Assembly (NCBI GenBank): GCA_902797695.1
Contig: CADBTW010000104.1
Location: forward strand, 1-62,404
Direction: 5' to 3'
DNA: 62,404 nt
From: an uncultured Sutterellaceae bacterium
GTDB taxonomy: Bacteria; Pseudomonadota; Gammaproteobacteria; Burkholderiales; Burkholderiaceae_F
The notes under the pieces are model-generated. The model saw nothing but the letters and a program-made list of their open reading frames with translations. It did no database searches and was not told the origin of the DNA. Position numbers and translations under genes: made by a program. Shown piece after piece: positions 1-8,778 of the stretch. The first letter of the stretch is position 1. Each line of letters begins with the position of its first letter.

Positions 1-199
1 AGAGAAATGGCCATACTCTTCGGTGACAGGCTTACAGCGTATATTGACTAGGGAAGGGGTCAACCCACAAGAATCTTTACACCCTCGCGGCCCCGCGACA
101 GGAACGGCGCCCTCTGAACTAAACTCGAAAGAGCGCCTCCGCGTTTCAGGCGCGGCTCCCGGAGTTGGAAAGAAGCAGAAAGAGAAAGGACCTCCCGCA

Positions 200-3037
200 A
201 TGATGTCAGGCCAAGACTTCAAATCCGTTATTGAGAATTCCTCCTTTGTCCGCAGATCCCTCATCAGCATGTTCCCCGGCGTTCCTGAAACGGAGCTTCC
301 CGGAAGGCTTGCTGAGATAGCCGCAACCGCCCTGGACCGGGCATCGATCCGGAAGGGCATCCTTTCGGGCGCGGAAAGCGAGGAGTCTCTCGGGATCGCG
401 ATGCGCGAAGTCCGGCGCCGGGTGCTGGTCGGCCTTGCGGCTCGGGACGCGGTTGGCCTCGGAGGCTACCCTGAGGTGGTTCGCGTGATGACCGAGCTCG
501 CCGAGGAATCCATACAGGCGGCCGTTTCCTTTGAGGTGAAGTCGCTCGCCTCGCGCTTCGGGGTGCCGATGAGCCCGGAAGGAGTGCCGCAGGATCTCCT
601 CGTGGTCGGCATGGGAAAGCTGGGGGGCGGGGAGCTCAATGTCTCCTCTGACATCGACCTCATCTACCTGTACGACGAGGACGGCGAGACGCGGCCGACG
701 GAGGAGTACCCGGCGCGGCGTTCCCTTACTAATAGGGAATTCTTCGAGCGCGTGGGGAAGCGGGTGATCACGCTTCTCTCCGACATCCGAGGCTGCGGCT
801 TCGTGTTCAGGGTCGACATGAGGCTGAGGCCCGACGGAACCTCTGGACCGCTTGCCTGCTCAAGCGGAATGCTCGAGGAATACCTCTACACCCAGGGCAG
901 GGACTGGGAACGCTTCGCCTGGCTGAAGGGGCGCATCGTTTCTTCCCCCGTGTTCTCTTCCGAGGAAGAGTTCCGGTCCCAGTGCCGCTCGGTCCGGATC
1001 CTGGTCCAGCCCTTCGTCTACCGGAAGTACGTGGACTTCAGCGCCATCTCTTCCCTTGCGTCGCTTCACGCGATGATCCGTGCGGAAACGAACCGCCGTG
1101 AGCTGAAGCACCTCGGCCGGGGCGTCAACGTGAAGCTCGGGAGCGGAGGGATCCGCGAGATCGAGTTCATTGCCCAGACCTACCAGCTGATCCGTGGAGG
1201 ACGGGATCCGAACCTCAGGAGCCGCAGCACCCTGCAGACGCTCAGCTACCTGTCCGAATGCGGTGTGCTGACGGGGGATGTTTCCGAGCGTCTGAAAAGA
1301 AGCTACGTCACGCTGCGGAACATCGAGCACGCGATCCAGTATGTCGATGACCAGCAGACGCAGCTCTGGCCCACGGACCCCGTGGCCCGTGGGCACGTTG
1401 CGGCGCTCTACGGCAAGGCGCCTGACGCCCTCGACCAGGAGCTCGGAGAGATCCGGAACTTCGTGAAGGAGACCTTCGACTCCATCTTCAATGCGCAGGA
1501 GAAGGAGACGCCTACTGGATGGCCCGAAGGCTGGGAGACGGGGGCCCCGGGGACCGACCGGCTTCTCGAGGCGCGGATCGCGGATCTCGGCTATGAGCAC
1601 CCGGAACAGCTTGCCGCCCGGGTCCTCGCGCTTGTCGGCTCGCGGGGTACGGGGCGGAGCAACGGTGCTCTCGACCGACTCGCCAGGGTGATCATGACGG
1701 TGTTCGAGCACTGCCGCGAATGGGTGAAGGACGACCTCTGCCGGGCGACACCGGAGGAGGCGCTTGACCGTGGCATCAGCCTTCTCGAAGTGATCGCCGG
1801 CAGGCCGACGTACGTCGCGCTGCTCTACCAGTACCCGGAACTATTGAAGCGGGTCGGAAGGATCCTCGCTTCCAGCCGCTGGGCCGCCGGCTACCTCGTC
1901 GAACACCCGATCATCCTCGACGAGCTCCTCGACCACCGGTCGGAAGAGTTCGGGAACGACACCCCTGTCGACTGGAGCGGCTGGAAGGACTCGCTTCTCT
2001 CGGATTTGGAGGCGTCCTCGGACGATCAGGAGCGGCAGCTGAATCTCATCCGGGATGCGCACCACGGGGCGGTGTTCCGCCTTCTCATGGCGGACCTCGA
2101 CCGACGGCTGACGACCGAGCGGCTCGCCGACCATCTTTCCGCCCTTGCCGATGCCGTGATCGAAATTGTGATGCGGCTCGCATGGGGGTCGATCGCGAGG
2201 AAGCCCGAGGGGGATCCGCGGTTCGCGGTGATCGCCTACGGAAAGCTTGGCGGCAAGGAGCTCGAGTATGCGTCCGACCTCGACCTGATCTACCTCTATG
2301 ACGACGACCGTCCGGATTCGGACGTCGCCTACACCCGGCTCATGCGCCGGATGATGAACTGGCTCACGATGCAGACCTCGTCCGGACGGCTCTTCGAGGT
2401 GGATCTCAGGCTGCGGCCGAACGGCGCCGACGGCCTGCTGGTCTCGCCGTTCGAAGCCTGGAGGAAGTACGAGCTGAACGAGGACGGCAAGGGAGCGTGG
2501 ACCTGGGAGCATCAGGCGCTCACCCGGGCGCGTTTCTGTGCGGGCGACCGCTCGATCGGCGAACGGTTCGAGGAGGAACGCAGGCGGATCCTGCAGCTTC
2601 CGCGCGATCCCGTGAAGCTCGCGTCCGAAATCGTCGAAATGCGCTCGAAGATGCTCGCGGGCCATGAGAACCGCTCCGGGTTGTTCGACATCAAGCAGGA
2701 CCGGGGCGGCATGGTCGACATCGAGTTCATCGTCCAGTACCTGGTCCTCTCGCACTCCGCGGACCACCCGACGCTCCTCGGGAACCTCGGAAACATCAGG
2801 CTCCTTTCGATCGCGGCGGATTCAGGGCTCATCCCCCGGGAAGCGGCGGAAGCCTGCTCCGGCGCGTACAGGAAGTACCGTGAGATCCAGCGCGAGTCGC
2901 GCCTCGCGAACGGCGACGGTCCGGTCCGGGTGGAGCCCGGGATCGTCTCGAAGGAAACGGCCGCGGTTCGCTCCCTCTGGCGCTCTGTTCTCGGAACCGA
3001 CGGGCCAGAGCGCGAGATGAAGCAGGAAGAGCATTGA
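200..3037 (+). CDS. glnE: Glutamine synthetase adenylyltransferase/deadenylase
   Basis: GlnE attaches AMP to glutamine synthetase and removes it again, tuning ammonium assimilation in the cytoplasm under PII control. The 945-residue product matches the usual length (about 946 in E. coli). It carries the two expected nucleotidyltransferase cores: GMGKLGG followed by SSDIDLIYLYDED from about residue 137, and YGKLGGKELEYASDLDLIYLYDDD-type sequence from about residue 681, corresponding to the deadenylylase and adenylylase halves. The frame stays open upstream to position 23, but the ATG at 200 follows AAAGGA and gives the family length, so I take it as the start. The next gene begins 16 nt downstream on the same strand. 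Confidence 0.96.
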   Translation: MMSGQDFKSVIENSSFVRRSLISMFPGVPETELPGRLAEIAATALDRASIRKGILSGAESEESLGIAMREVRRRVLVGLAARDAVGLGGYPEVVRVMTELAEESIQAAVSFEVKSLASRFGVPMSPEGVPQDLLVVGMGKLGGGELNVSSDIDLIYLYDEDGETRPTEEYPARRSLTNREFFERVGKRVITLLSDIRGCGFVFRVDMRLRPDGTSGPLACSSGMLEEYLYTQGRDWERFAWLKGRIVSSPVFSSEEEFRSQCRSVRILVQPFVYRKYVDFSAISSLASLHAMIRAETNRRELKHLGRGVNVKLGSGGIREIEFIAQTYQLIRGGRDPNLRSRSTLQTLSYLSECGVLTGDVSERLKRSYVTLRNIEHAIQYVDDQQTQLWPTDPVARGHVAALYGKAPDALDQELGEIRNFVKETFDSIFNAQEKETPTGWPEGWETGAPGTDRLLEARIADLGYEHPEQLAARVLALVGSRGTGRSNGALDRLARVIMTVFEHCREWVKDDLCRATPEEALDRGISLLEVIAGRPTYVALLYQYPELLKRVGRILASSRWAAGYLVEHPIILDELLDHRSEEFGNDTPVDWSGWKDSLLSDLEASSDDQERQLNLIRDAHHGAVFRLLMADLDRRLTTERLADHLSALADAVIEIVMRLAWGSIARKPEGDPRFAVIAYGKLGGKELEYASDLDLIYLYDDDRPDSDVAYTRLMRRMMNWLTMQTSSGRLFEVDLRLRPNGADGLLVSPFEAWRKYELNEDGKGAWTWEHQALTRARFCAGDRSIGERFEEERRRILQLPRDPVKLASEIVEMRSKMLAGHENRSGLFDIKQDRGGMVDIEFIVQYLVLSHSADHPTLLGNLGNIRLLSIAADSGLIPREAAEACSGAYRKYREIQRESRLANGDGPVRVEPGIVSKETAAVRSLWRSVLGTDGPEREMKQEEH

Positions 3038-3053
3038 GGAAGGAGCGGAAGCC

Positions 3054-4034
3054 TTGCCAGTAATACAGAGCGACTACAGGGCACCCTCCTGGGCGGTTGG
3101 CGCCCACGTCCAGACGATCGTTCCCGCACGGATTTCCCCTCGCCCGGCTGTCCGCTACAGGCGCGAGCACTGGGACACGCCGGACGGCGACTTCATGCTT
3201 TTCGACTGGGCGGAACCAGGGCCGGCCGATCCGACGGCGCCTATCCTCATCCATTTCCACGGGCTCGAGGGCTCGAGCGAGAGCCACTACGCGGTCGCCC
3301 TGATGGCTGAGGCCGTGCGGCACGGGTGGCGCGGGTGCGTTCCGCACTACCGGAGCTGCGGCGGAGAGCTGAACAGGCTCCCGAGAGCGTATTTCGCGGG
3401 CGACTCCGAGGACTGCGACTGGGTCGTCCGGAGCATCCACGGACGCTACCCGAACGCCCCGATCGTGCTTGCCGGTATGTCGCTCGGCGGGAACTACGTG
3501 GCGAAGTACGCGGGCGACATGGGTGCCGCGATGCATCCTTACGTCCGGGCCGCGGCTGCGGTCGGCGCGCCGCTCGACCTTGTGGCGGGGTCCGAGATCG
3601 TGAGCCACGGCGCGAACACGCTCTACGCGAAAATGTTCCTCGCGACGCTTCGCGAGAAGGTGGAGCGCAAGATCGAGGTGTTCGGGGACTTCATAGACGT
3701 CGCCGCGTTCCGGAAGGTAAGCACGCTTAGCGAATTCGACGAGGTCTACACCGCTCCGGTGCACGGCTTCAAGAACGGCATGGACTACTGGAACCGGTGC
3801 AGCGCGAAGTACGTGCTTCCCGACGTTCGCGTGCCGCTTCTTCTCCTCAATCCCCTGAACGATCCCTTCCAGCCCGTGTGGGCCCTTCCCGCAGAGAAGG
3901 ACGTTTCGGACTTCGTGTTCCTCGAGCAGCCGCAGGAGGGCGGGCACATCGGCTTTCCAACCGGAAAATGGCCGGGCGTGATCTCCTGGCTGCCCGAGCG
4001 GCTTTTTAAGTTTTTCCTCAGCGTTATCCGCTAG
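3054..4034 (+). CDS. YheT-family alpha/beta hydrolase
   Basis: A 326-residue cytosolic hydrolase of the YheT/embryogenesis-associated EMB8-like branch of the alpha/beta superfamily. The nucleophile elbow GMSLGGNYVAKYAG and the N-terminal opening APSWAVGAHVQTI are characteristic, and HFHGLEGSSES is the oxyanion-hole strand. A late GGHIGF supplies the catalytic His. The start is a TTG at 3054 preceded by AGGAAGGAG; there is no ATG in a better place. It follows glnE by 16 nt and is probably co-transcribed with it. The physiological substrate of this family is not settled, so I give no more than hydrolase. Confidence 0.88.
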   Translation: MPVIQSDYRAPSWAVGAHVQTIVPARISPRPAVRYRREHWDTPDGDFMLFDWAEPGPADPTAPILIHFHGLEGSSESHYAVALMAEAVRHGWRGCVPHYRSCGGELNRLPRAYFAGDSEDCDWVVRSIHGRYPNAPIVLAGMSLGGNYVAKYAGDMGAAMHPYVRAAAAVGAPLDLVAGSEIVSHGANTLYAKMFLATLREKVERKIEVFGDFIDVAAFRKVSTLSEFDEVYTAPVHGFKNGMDYWNRCSAKYVLPDVRVPLLLLNPLNDPFQPVWALPAEKDVSDFVFLEQPQEGGHIGFPTGKWPGVISWLPERLFKFFLSVIR

Positions 4035-4145
4035 CATTCTGCTCGCCGTGAGAAGCGGAGGGATCTTAAAATCTCCCTTTTCGGCCATATTGGTTTCAAG
4101 GCTGCTCAGGGAGACCATCCCTCTCGCGGCCGGGAGAAAGCGGAT

Positions 4146-4751
4146 ATGAAACGTATCCTGCAGACGCCGGGAAGAGCGTGGAATCTTCCTGCCCGCCGCA
4201 TGGCGGGCCTTGCGTTCCTGTTCCTCTATGTGATGACGATTCCGTTCGGGAACTGGATTGTGATGAACGTCGGGCTCGTGTGCCCGAGAGCGGGGGATCC
4301 GTGCCTCGTGCCGGTGCTCCCCGGAATGTGGGCGCCGTCCGGCGTCCTCGTCGCAGGCCTCGCGCTCGTGCTTCGGGATGCGGTCCAAAGCTACCTCGGG
4401 GCGAAGGCAGCGTTCGTGTCGATATTGCTCGGCGCAGCTCTCTCAGGGCTCCTTTCCCCGGTGTCCCTTGTCGTGGCCTCGGCCGTCGCTTTTCTTTTTT
4501 CAGAGACGGCGGACCTCGTGGTCTACACGCCCCTGAGGCGCCGCTCGGCCCCGCTCGCGGTGCTCCTGTCCGGGGTCGCGGGAGCGATGGCGGACTCTGC
4601 GCTCTTTTTGTCGCTCGCCTTCGGAAGCCTCGAGTTCTTCTGGGGGCAGGTTGTTGGAAAACTCTGGATGTCGGTCTTCGCGGCAGGCGCGCTCTTCCTC
4701 CTGAGGCAGCGTTCCGGCAGGATCCCCGCCGCGACCTCCGTCTCTATTTAG
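4146..4751 (+). CDS. VUT-family membrane transporter (putative queuosine-precursor transporter)
   Basis: A 201-residue, strongly hydrophobic protein with about six membrane segments. Its pattern fits the VUT/YhhQ family (for example the GVLVAGLALVLRDAVQ segment and the later ASAVAFLFSETADLVVYTPLRRR). Characterised members import queuosine precursors such as preQ0; that role is transferred here by family only. The start ATG lies 110 nt after the YheT-like gene. Its stop sits 11 nt before hemH, so the two are probably co-transcribed. I looked for a preQ1 riboswitch in the 4035-4145 leader and did not see one. Confidence 0.8.
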   Translation: MKRILQTPGRAWNLPARRMAGLAFLFLYVMTIPFGNWIVMNVGLVCPRAGDPCLVPVLPGMWAPSGVLVAGLALVLRDAVQSYLGAKAAFVSILLGAALSGLLSPVSLVVASAVAFLFSETADLVVYTPLRRRSAPLAVLLSGVAGAMADSALFLSLAFGSLEFFWGQVVGKLWMSVFAAGALFLLRQRSGRIPAATSVSI

Positions 4752-4762
4752 GATGCAAGTAC

Positions 4763-5773
4763 ATGGAAAACACGCCACGAGTCGCCGTGCTGCTCGCGAA
4801 CACCGGATCCCCGGACGCGCCGACGCCGGAAGCTGTCAGGCGCTACCTGAAGAGCTTCCTCGGTGACCCGTGCGTGGTGGAGATGCCGCGGCTTGTCTGG
4901 ACGTGCATCCTCTACGGCGTCATCCTTCCCCTCAGGCCCCGGCGTTCCGCGGCGAAGTACCGGAAGGTCTGGACCGGCCGCGGGTCTCCCCTTGTTTTCC
5001 ATACCGAGGATATCGCCTCGGGCCTGAACGCGAGGTTCAGGGAGGCGGGACTGCCGATCGAAGCTGCGGCGGCCATGAATTACGGGAACCCGTTCTTCGA
5101 CGACCAGATGCGGAAGTACGCTACGTCCGGCGTCGAACGGATCCTCATCCTGCCCCTTTTCCCGCTTTTCACCCCGCAGACCGTTGGTCCCGTCATGGCG
5201 GCCGCCGGCCGGGTGCTCGGCTCGCTTCGCGACGCGCCCGCGGTCCGCACCGTGAAGCGGTACTGGGACCGGGAAGGGTGGGTGTCCTGCATGGCGGGCC
5301 ACATCAGGTCCTACTGGGACAGGAACGGCGACCCGTTTGCCTCCGGAGGCCGGCTCTTCTTCAGTTTCCACGGGATCCCGAAGGAGTGCGTCGAGGTGAA
5401 GGGGGACCGGTACCAGGCCGAGTGCATTGAGTGCGCTTCCCGAATCGCGTCGGCGCTCGGGCTTCGCGAGGGCACGTGGGAAACGACCTTCCAGTCCCGT
5501 TTCGGCCCGCACGAGTGGCTCCAGCCCTATACGCAGGTTCGTGCCGAGGAAGCAGGGAAGGCCGGCGTCCCGAGGCTCGACATCGTGACGCCGGGATTCT
5601 CCTGCGACTGCCTCGAAACCCTGGAGGAAATAGGAATGGAAGTCCGCGACGGATTCCTCGCCGGGAACCCGAAGGGCGAATTCCACCACATCCCCTGCCT
5701 GAACAGCGCTCCCCGGGCGCTTGGCTTCTATGAGGAGCTCATCCGGAAGGAGACCTCCGGATGGCTCGAATGA
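4763..5773 (+). CDS. hemH: Ferrochelatase
   Basis: Inserts Fe2+ into protoporphyrin IX to make protohaem, the last step of haem synthesis. The 336-residue sequence has the family signature: VLLANTGSPDAPTPEAVRRYL at the N terminus, catalytic His203 in SFHGIPKE, and the SRFGPHEWLQPYT segment with the conserved acidic residue near 251. The frame is open far upstream (to 4178), but that part is a shadow of the transporter gene; the ATG at 4763 starts the conserved domain. A GAGGG-ATAA-CCCTC hairpin lies just beyond the stop. Haem demand fits the cytochromes elsewhere in the window. Confidence 0.96.
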   Translation: MENTPRVAVLLANTGSPDAPTPEAVRRYLKSFLGDPCVVEMPRLVWTCILYGVILPLRPRRSAAKYRKVWTGRGSPLVFHTEDIASGLNARFREAGLPIEAAAAMNYGNPFFDDQMRKYATSGVERILILPLFPLFTPQTVGPVMAAAGRVLGSLRDAPAVRTVKRYWDREGWVSCMAGHIRSYWDRNGDPFASGGRLFFSFHGIPKECVEVKGDRYQAECIECASRIASALGLREGTWETTFQSRFGPHEWLQPYTQVRAEEAGKAGVPRLDIVTPGFSCDCLETLEEIGMEVRDGFLAGNPKGEFHHIPCLNSAPRALGFYEELIRKETSGWLE

Positions 5774-5788
5774 GAGGGATAACCCTCA

Positions 5789-5817
5789 TGTGAAATTCCG
5801 TATTTCGTCCCCATATA
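5789..5817 (+). promoter_or_regulatory. RpoH (sigma-32) type promoter of grpE
   Basis: TGTGAAA at 5789-5795, a 14-nt spacer, then CCCCATATA at 5809-5817. This fits the sigma-32 consensus (CTTGAA, 13-17 nt, CCCCATnTA). The start of grpE lies about 40 nt downstream. The same -10 sequence recurs before dnaK. Confidence 0.8.
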
Positions 5818-5856
5818 GGCAAGGACAGCTTTTCTTTGCAGGATTTGGAGAACGAA

Positions 5857-6516
5857 ATGACGGAAAAAGCAGCACAGGCCGAAGAGAAGAAAGCGCAGCC
5901 CGAGGCCGCGCCCGCGCGCGGCGCTGCGGAGAAGGCGCCTGAGGCGGCTTCCTGCGATTGCGGCGCGAAGGAGGAGCAGAAGGGCGGCGAACCCCCCTGC
6001 GAGGAAGTTTCTCCTGAGGAACTCTCTTCCCGGCTGGCGGCGGCCGAGCAGAAGGTGGCGGAGCTCACCGCGAAGCTTGAGGCCTCCGAGAAGAAGGTTG
6101 CCTCCAACTACGACCTGTATGTCAGGGCGAAGGCCGAACTTGAAAATACGCGCAAGCGCGCCGACGCCGACGTTCTCAAGGCTCACAAGTTCGGCAACGA
6201 GAAGTTCGCGACGAACCTCCTCCCTGTCGTCGATTCCCTCGAGAAGGCGCTGGACCACGCGAAGGACATGGACGGCCCCCTGAAGGACGGCCTTGAGGCG
6301 ATCAACCGCCAGCTCCTCCACGCGATGGAGGTTTCCGGCATGAAGCCCTTTGACCCGAAGGGCGAGAAATTCGACCCGAACCTGCAACAGGCGGTCACCG
6401 TGGTGCCAAAGTCCGAGGGGCTTGAGCCCGGAATGGTCGCCGCCGTCTTCCAGAAGGGCTGGATGATCCAGGAGCGTGTGCTCCGCCCGGCGATGGTCGC
6501 CGTGGTGCAGGGTTGA
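5857..6516 (+). CDS. grpE: Nucleotide exchange factor GrpE
   Basis: GrpE releases ADP from DnaK and so resets the chaperone cycle. The 219-residue product has the expected long coiled coil (about residues 55-110) followed by the beta-wing domain with KDGLEAINRQLLHAME and the final motif LRPAMVAVVQG. The first 50 residues are charged, presumably disordered, and contain three cysteines (a CDC pair and a later single Cys), which I do not expect in GrpE. The ATG at 5857 has GGAG seven bases upstream; a TTG at 5836 is less likely. First gene of grpE-dnaK-dnaJ. Confidence 0.95.
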   Translation: MTEKAAQAEEKKAQPEAAPARGAAEKAPEAASCDCGAKEEQKGGEPPCEEVSPEELSSRLAAAEQKVAELTAKLEASEKKVASNYDLYVRAKAELENTRKRADADVLKAHKFGNEKFATNLLPVVDSLEKALDHAKDMDGPLKDGLEAINRQLLHAMEVSGMKPFDPKGEKFDPNLQQAVTVVPKSEGLEPGMVAAVFQKGWMIQERVLRPAMVAVVQG

Positions 6517-6540
6517 AAAAATCCAAACCGTCCCCATATA
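6513..6540 (+). promoter_or_regulatory. RpoH (sigma-32) type promoter of dnaK
   Basis: TTGAAA at 6513-6518, a 13-nt spacer, then CCCCATATA at 6532-6540: a near-perfect sigma-32 promoter. The -35 element includes the grpE stop codon (TGA at 6514-6516), so the promoter is built into the end of the upstream gene. Confidence 0.88.
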
Positions 6541-6550
6541 GGGAGTACGA

Positions 6551-6571
6551 GCGCGCAGGGGCTCTGCGCGC
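6551..6571 (+). promoter_or_regulatory. Hairpin in the dnaK 5' leader
   Basis: GCGCGCAG, a five-base loop GGGCT, then CTGCGCGC. This perfect 8-bp stem starts just after the expected transcription start and lies about 80 nt before the dnaK ATG. Function unknown; it could stabilise the mRNA or affect early elongation. Confidence 0.5.
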
Positions 6572-6651
6572 AGGCAGTCAGGTTTTCCAAACAATCTCAT
6601 TCGGCCGGAGCGCTTTCCCGAACCGGCCGCAGTTAAAGGACTTCTAGACAA

Positions 6652-8595
6652 ATGGGCAAGATCATTGGCATTGACCTTGGCACGACCAACTCCGCAGTTG
6701 CTGTGATGGAAGGCGACAAGGTCCGGGTGATTGAGAACAGCGAAGGCGCCCGCACGACGCCTTCCGTCGTGGCGTACATGGACAGCGGCGAAGTTGTCGT
6801 CGGCGTGCCGGCGAAGCGCCAGGCTGTCACGAACGCCCAGAACACGATTTTCGAGGTGAAGCGCCTGATCGGCCGCCGTTATGACGACACCGCCGTGCAG
6901 ACCGCGATGACCCACCTTCCCTACAAGATCATCCGCGCCGACAACGGCGACGCCTGGGTGCAGGTGAAGGGCGACCGCAAGCTCGCTCCGCAACAGGTTT
7001 CCGCGGAAGTGCTTCGCAAGATGAAGAAGACCGCCGAGGACTACCTTGGCGAGCCCGTGACCGAAGCCGTGATCACGGTGCCGGCCTACTTCAACGACAG
7101 CCAGCGCCAGGCGACGAAGGACGCGGGCAGGATCGCAGGGCTCGAAGTGAAGCGGATCATCAACGAACCGACTGCTTCCGCTCTCGCCTTCGGTCTTGAC
7201 AAGGGCGGAAAGGGCGACCGGAAGATCGCCGTGTACGACCTTGGCGGCGGCACGTTCGATATTTCGATCGTCGAGCTCGCCGACGTCGACGGCGACAAGC
7301 AGTTCGAGGTTCTTTCCACGAACGGCGACACGTTCCTCGGCGGCGCGGACTTCGACCGCCGGATCATGGAATACCTGATCAGCGAGTTCAAGCGCGACAC
7401 CGGGATCGACCTTTCGAAGGATTCCCTCGCTCTGCAGCGCCTGAAGGACGCCGCCGAATCCGCGAAGATCGAGCTCTCGAGCCGTCAGGAAACGGAAATC
7501 AACATTCCGTACATCACGGCTGACGCGACCGGCCCGAAGCACCTCAACGTGACGCTCACCCGCGCGAAGTTCGAGAGCCTCGTCGAGGACCTCGTGCAGC
7601 GCTCGATCGAGCCCTGCCGCAAGGCGCTGAAGGACGCCGGGCTTTCCCCTTCCGACATCTCCGACGTGATCCTTGTCGGCGGCCAGTCCCGCATGCCCCG
7701 CGTTCAGGAAGTCGTTAAGGAATTCTTCGGCCAGGAGCCGCGGAAGGACGTGAACCCGGACGAGGCCGTCGCGATCGGCGCCGCGGTTCAGGGTTCGGTT
7801 CTTTCCGGCGAGACCCGCGACGTGCTGCTCCTCGACGTCACCCCGCTCACGCTCGGCATTGAAACTCTCGGCGGCGTGATGACGCCGATGATCAAGCGCA
7901 ACACCACGATTCCGACCAAGCACCAGCAGGTGTTCTCCACTGCCGAGGACAACCAGCCGGCCGTGACGATCAAGGTCTATCAGGGCGAGCGCCAGATGGC
8001 CGAAGGCAACAAGCTCCTCGGCGAATTCAACCTCGAGGGGATTCCTCCTTCTCCGCGCGGACTGCCGCAGATCGAGGTGACCTTCGACATCGACGCGAAC
8101 GGCATCCTGCACGTGAGCGCGAAGGACAAGGCGACCGGCAAGGCGAACCACATCGAGATCAGGGCGAGCTCCGGCCTTTCGGACGCCGAGATCGACCGCA
8201 TGGTGAAGGAAGCCGAGGCGAACAAGGCCGAGGACCAGAAGCGCTACGACCTCGCCCAGGCCCGCAACCAGGCTGACGCCGCGATCGCCCAGGTCCAGAA
8301 GACCCTGAAGGACCTTGGTGACAAGGTCGATCCCGCCGACCGTGCGGCGTGCGAGTCCGGCATCAAGGATGTCGAGGCAGCGCAGCGCGGCGACAACAAG
8401 GATGCGATCAACAAGGCGGTCGAGAACCTGATGTCCGCCGCGCAGAAGATCGGCGAAAAGCTGAACAAGGCCGCCCAGCAGCAGGGCGCTGCACAGCAGC
8501 AGGCCCAGCAGCAGGCGAAGCCCCAGGGCGGCGCTTCCGCAGGCGGCAAGCCGGACGACGTGGTCGATGCGGACTTCAAGGAAGTGAAGCACTGA
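6652..8595 (+). CDS. dnaK: Molecular chaperone DnaK (Hsp70)
   Basis: ATP-driven Hsp70 chaperone of the cytoplasm. The 647-residue protein begins with the actin-like phosphate loop [16 protein letters not shown], has the second phosphate loop [15 protein letters not shown] and the adenosine motif [11 protein letters not shown], the [14 protein letters not shown] linker region and a C-terminal lid. It ends in a Gln/Ala-rich tail and a [10 protein letters not shown]-type terminus that resembles the EEVD-like ends of bacterial Hsp70s. It has its own RpoH-type promoter inside the end of grpE and a 135-nt leader. Codon choice is strongly biased to GGC, CGC and CTC, as expected of a highly expressed gene. 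Confidence 0.98.
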   Translation: MGKIIGIDLGTTNSAVAVMEGDKVRVIENSEGARTTPSVVAYMDSGEVVVGVPAKRQAVTNAQNTIFEVKRLIGRRYDDTAVQTAMTHLPYKIIRADNGDAWVQVKGDRKLAPQQVSAEVLRKMKKTAEDYLGEPVTEAVITVPAYFNDSQRQATKDAGRIAGLEVKRIINEPTASALAFGLDKGGKGDRKIAVYDLGGGTFDISIVELADVDGDKQFEVLSTNGDTFLGGADFDRRIMEYLISEFKRDTGIDLSKDSLALQRLKDAAESAKIELSSRQETEINIPYITADATGPKHLNVTLTRAKFESLVEDLVQRSIEPCRKALKDAGLSPSDISDVILVGGQSRMPRVQEVVKEFFGQEPRKDVNPDEAVAIGAAVQGSVLSGETRDVLLLDVTPLTLGIETLGGVMTPMIKRNTTIPTKHQQVFSTAEDNQPAVTIKVYQGERQMAEGNKLLGEFNLEGIPPSPRGLPQIEVTFDIDANGILHVSAKDKATGKANHIEIRASSGLSDAEIDRMVKEAEANKAEDQKRYDLAQARNQADAAIAQVQKTLKDLGDKVDPADRAACESGIKDVEAAQRGDNKDAINKAVENLMSAAQKIGEKLNKAAQQQGAAQQQAQQQAKPQGGASAGGKPDDVVDADFKEVKH

Positions 8596-8667
8596 TCCGG
8601 CCCCGCAGGCTGATGCGGAGCGATGAGAGCGGTGGCTGGCCGTGACGGCTTCGCATGACAGGGTCGA

Positions 8668-8688
8668 TTCCCTCCTTCAGGGAGGGAA
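8668..8688 (+). terminator. Hairpin between dnaK and dnaJ (possible attenuator)
   Basis: TTCCCTCC, loop TTCAG, GGAGGGAA: a perfect 8-bp stem in the 183-nt dnaK-dnaJ gap. Only a short T run (CCCTTTTG) follows about seven bases later, so termination would be partial. It may lower dnaJ expression relative to dnaK or protect the dnaK mRNA end. Confidence 0.4.
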
Positions 8689-8778
8689 CCGGCCCTTTTG
8701 CGGTTACAGTAAGGGATTCTTTTTTTGGGAGCCTGAAGTGCTGGGAAGCGCCTTTCCCGCACTCGCGGCATGAACTAA

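Noticed and set aside
23-199. N-terminal extension of GlnE
   Set aside because: The added 59 residues are not GlnE-like, and the start at 200 has a good ribosome-binding site and gives the family length.
4035-4145. Possible preQ1 riboswitch before the VUT-family transporter
   Set aside because: The leader lacks the preQ1-I hairpin and A-rich tail and has no other recognisable aptamer pattern.
4178-4762. N-terminal extension of ferrochelatase to 531 residues
   Set aside because: The extra part is the +1-type frame of the transporter gene, Arg/Pro-rich and without homology; the hemH domain starts at the ATG at 4763.
5728-8592. Very long open frame antisense to grpE and dnaK
   Set aside because: It is a GC-skew shadow of the highly biased dnaK codons, with Arg/Leu/His-rich low-complexity sequence and no motif.
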